A DNA stretch of 64,000 nt from SZUA-430 sp040080835 (lineage in GTDB: Bacteria; Pseudomonadota; Alphaproteobacteria; Micropepsales; Micropepsaceae): positions 62,001 through 126,000 of the forward strand of contig JBEBHP010000001.1 of NCBI GenBank assembly GCA_040080835.1, in the 5' to 3' direction. The translations under genes were made by a program, and so were the position numbers. This document shows positions 63,367-64,000 of the stretch, one piece after another. The notes below the pieces were generated by a model, which saw only the letters and a program-made list of their open reading frames with translations, was not told the origin of the DNA and did not search any database. Positions within the stretch are counted from its first letter, which is position 1. Every line of letters starts with the position of its first letter.

Positions 63367-63391
63367 TGCGGCACCCTTGGTGGATGCCGCA
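63367..63391 (-). terminator. Hairpin after the M16 peptidase gene
   Basis: TGCGGCA, an 11-base loop, TGCCGCA, beginning about ten bases after the stop. No T-run follows on the minus strand, so rho-independent function is only possible. Confidence 0.4.
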
Positions 63392-63401
63392 CCAGAGGCA
63401 A

Positions 63402-64000
63402 TTACTTCAAGCTAGGTGCTGGAACAACTTCAACTGAAAGTCCCAGTTGATCGAGCTGCGGCTTGACGACCGAGGCATCGCCGACGATTACCCAAAGCAG
63501 ACTTGTTGCATCGAGTTTCGCACGCGCAGCATCGTCCAGGTCTTTCGCCGAAAGCGCCTGATACTTGGCCGGGAGGGACTCGTAGTAATCGTCCGGACGA
63601 CCATAGTTCACGATAGTCTGCAGCCCCCCCAGTACCGCGCCTGATGTCTCGAAGCGGCCGGGCAGTCCTCTCACATTCCCATTAATCGTGCGCTCAAGTT
63701 CGTCGGCCGACACTCCTTTGCTTGAAAGAAATGCACTCATGTCTGAAAGAAGCTCCTTGACGGCGTCCCCGGTCTTGTCCGACTGAACAGGTGCATTGAT
63801 GCTGAACGGCGCGCTCTCCAGATAATTTTGCACCGAACTGCGAACACCGTATGACCAGCCCTTCGTCTCACGCAGATTCATGTTGAAACGTGACAGGAAG
63901 CTACCACCCAGAACCTCATTGGCTGCCCGAAGGGTTACGAGGTCGTCACGCCCCTTCGCGTCAAGAATTTCGCCGCCAGAAATCACCGACTGGGGAGACT
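63402..64000 (-). CDS. M16-family peptidase, C-terminal part (5' end outside window)
   Basis: 199 residues of the C-terminal region of an M16 (insulinase/pitrilysin) protein. Visible are LRAANEVLGGSFLSRFNMNLRETKGWSYGV, which is the conserved R-x5-Y region of the second M16 domain, and KDLDDAARAKLDATSLLWVIVGD, its usual end. The metal-binding HxxEH would be in the missing N-terminal part. The reading frame runs past the window edge. Confidence 0.9.
   Translation of the reverse strand, partial: SPQSVISGGEILDAKGRDDLVTLRAANEVLGGSFLSRFNMNLRETKGWSYGVRSSVQNYLESAPFSINAPVQSDKTGDAVKELLSDMSAFLSSKGVSADELERTINGNVRGLPGRFETSGAVLGGLQTIVNYGRPDDYYESLPAKYQALSAKDLDDAARAKLDATSLLWVIVGDASVVKPQLDQLGLSVEVVPAPSLK

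Noticed and set aside
1..64000. CRISPR array, insertion sequences, prophage
   Set aside because: No regularly spaced direct repeats, transposases or phage structural genes were seen anywhere in the window.

Overview
The window is about 64 kb of a Gram-negative chromosome of moderately high GC, most likely an alphaproteobacterium. I infer this from the class II DAHP synthase, the stand-alone citramalate synthase, a GluRS with an ALSKR motif, many periplasmic and outer-membrane proteins, a TonB receptor under a cobalamin riboswitch, and the isovaleryl-CoA dehydrogenase. The genus cannot be fixed from the sequence alone. No phage, plasmid, insertion sequence or CRISPR array is visible. Both window ends cut genes: rarD on the left and an M16 peptidase on the right.

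Layout. 1-9168 is a minus-strand run: a two-gene nucleotide-sugar cassette (Gfo/Idh/MocA dehydrogenase and DegT aminotransferase), then nadE, gltX, cysS, cimA and rarD. 9380-12309 carries two tandem NADP-dependent MDR oxidoreductases, a small secreted protein and the truncated tail of a third MDR copy. 12626-16584 holds a cysteine-rich membrane-anchored protein, two exported hypotheticals (one LprI/DUF1311-like), a class II DAHP synthase and rpiA. 16642-24242 is an accessory stretch: GNAT, hemolysin III, a Rieske-like protein that lacks both histidine ligands, a TetR / FAD-oxidase / PhlG-like hydrolase operon, a membrane protein, a GFA protein and several palindromic repeats. 24243-28273 is glmU-glmS with a terminator, and divergent gph.

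28298-35009 is a surface-polysaccharide region (four glycosyltransferases, an RgpF-like protein and an unusual outer-membrane barrel) whose genes alternate strands. Next come tRNA-Val(CAC), a TerC protein, tRNA-Leu(GAG), mgtE overlapping a kelch protein, isovaleryl-CoA dehydrogenase and a DUF1614 protein. 40784-47989 holds an amidase translationally coupled to an EF-hand lipoprotein, a pentapeptide-repeat protein, several exported hypotheticals, a zinc phospholipase C/P1-nuclease-like protein fused to DUF4332, and a GST.

48058-55027 has a TRIC-type channel, then an exported trypsin-like protein whose catalytic serine is alanine, directly followed by an exported TPR-CHAT (caspase-like) protein, a small protein and a membrane class III nucleotide cyclase. 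55180-58956 is a cobalamin riboswitch, a BtuB-like receptor, an HpcH/HpaI aldolase and a crotonase. The window closes with an S9A oligopeptidase, a DUF169 protein, an MFS transporter and the M16 peptidase.

Most genes are housekeeping or ordinary metabolism. The items most worth a second look are the pseudo-trypsin/TPR-CHAT pair, the histidine-less Rieske-like protein, the TetR-oxidase-PhlG-like operon, the PLC-DUF4332 fusion, and the barrel protein with a 190-residue domain ahead of its signal-like segment.
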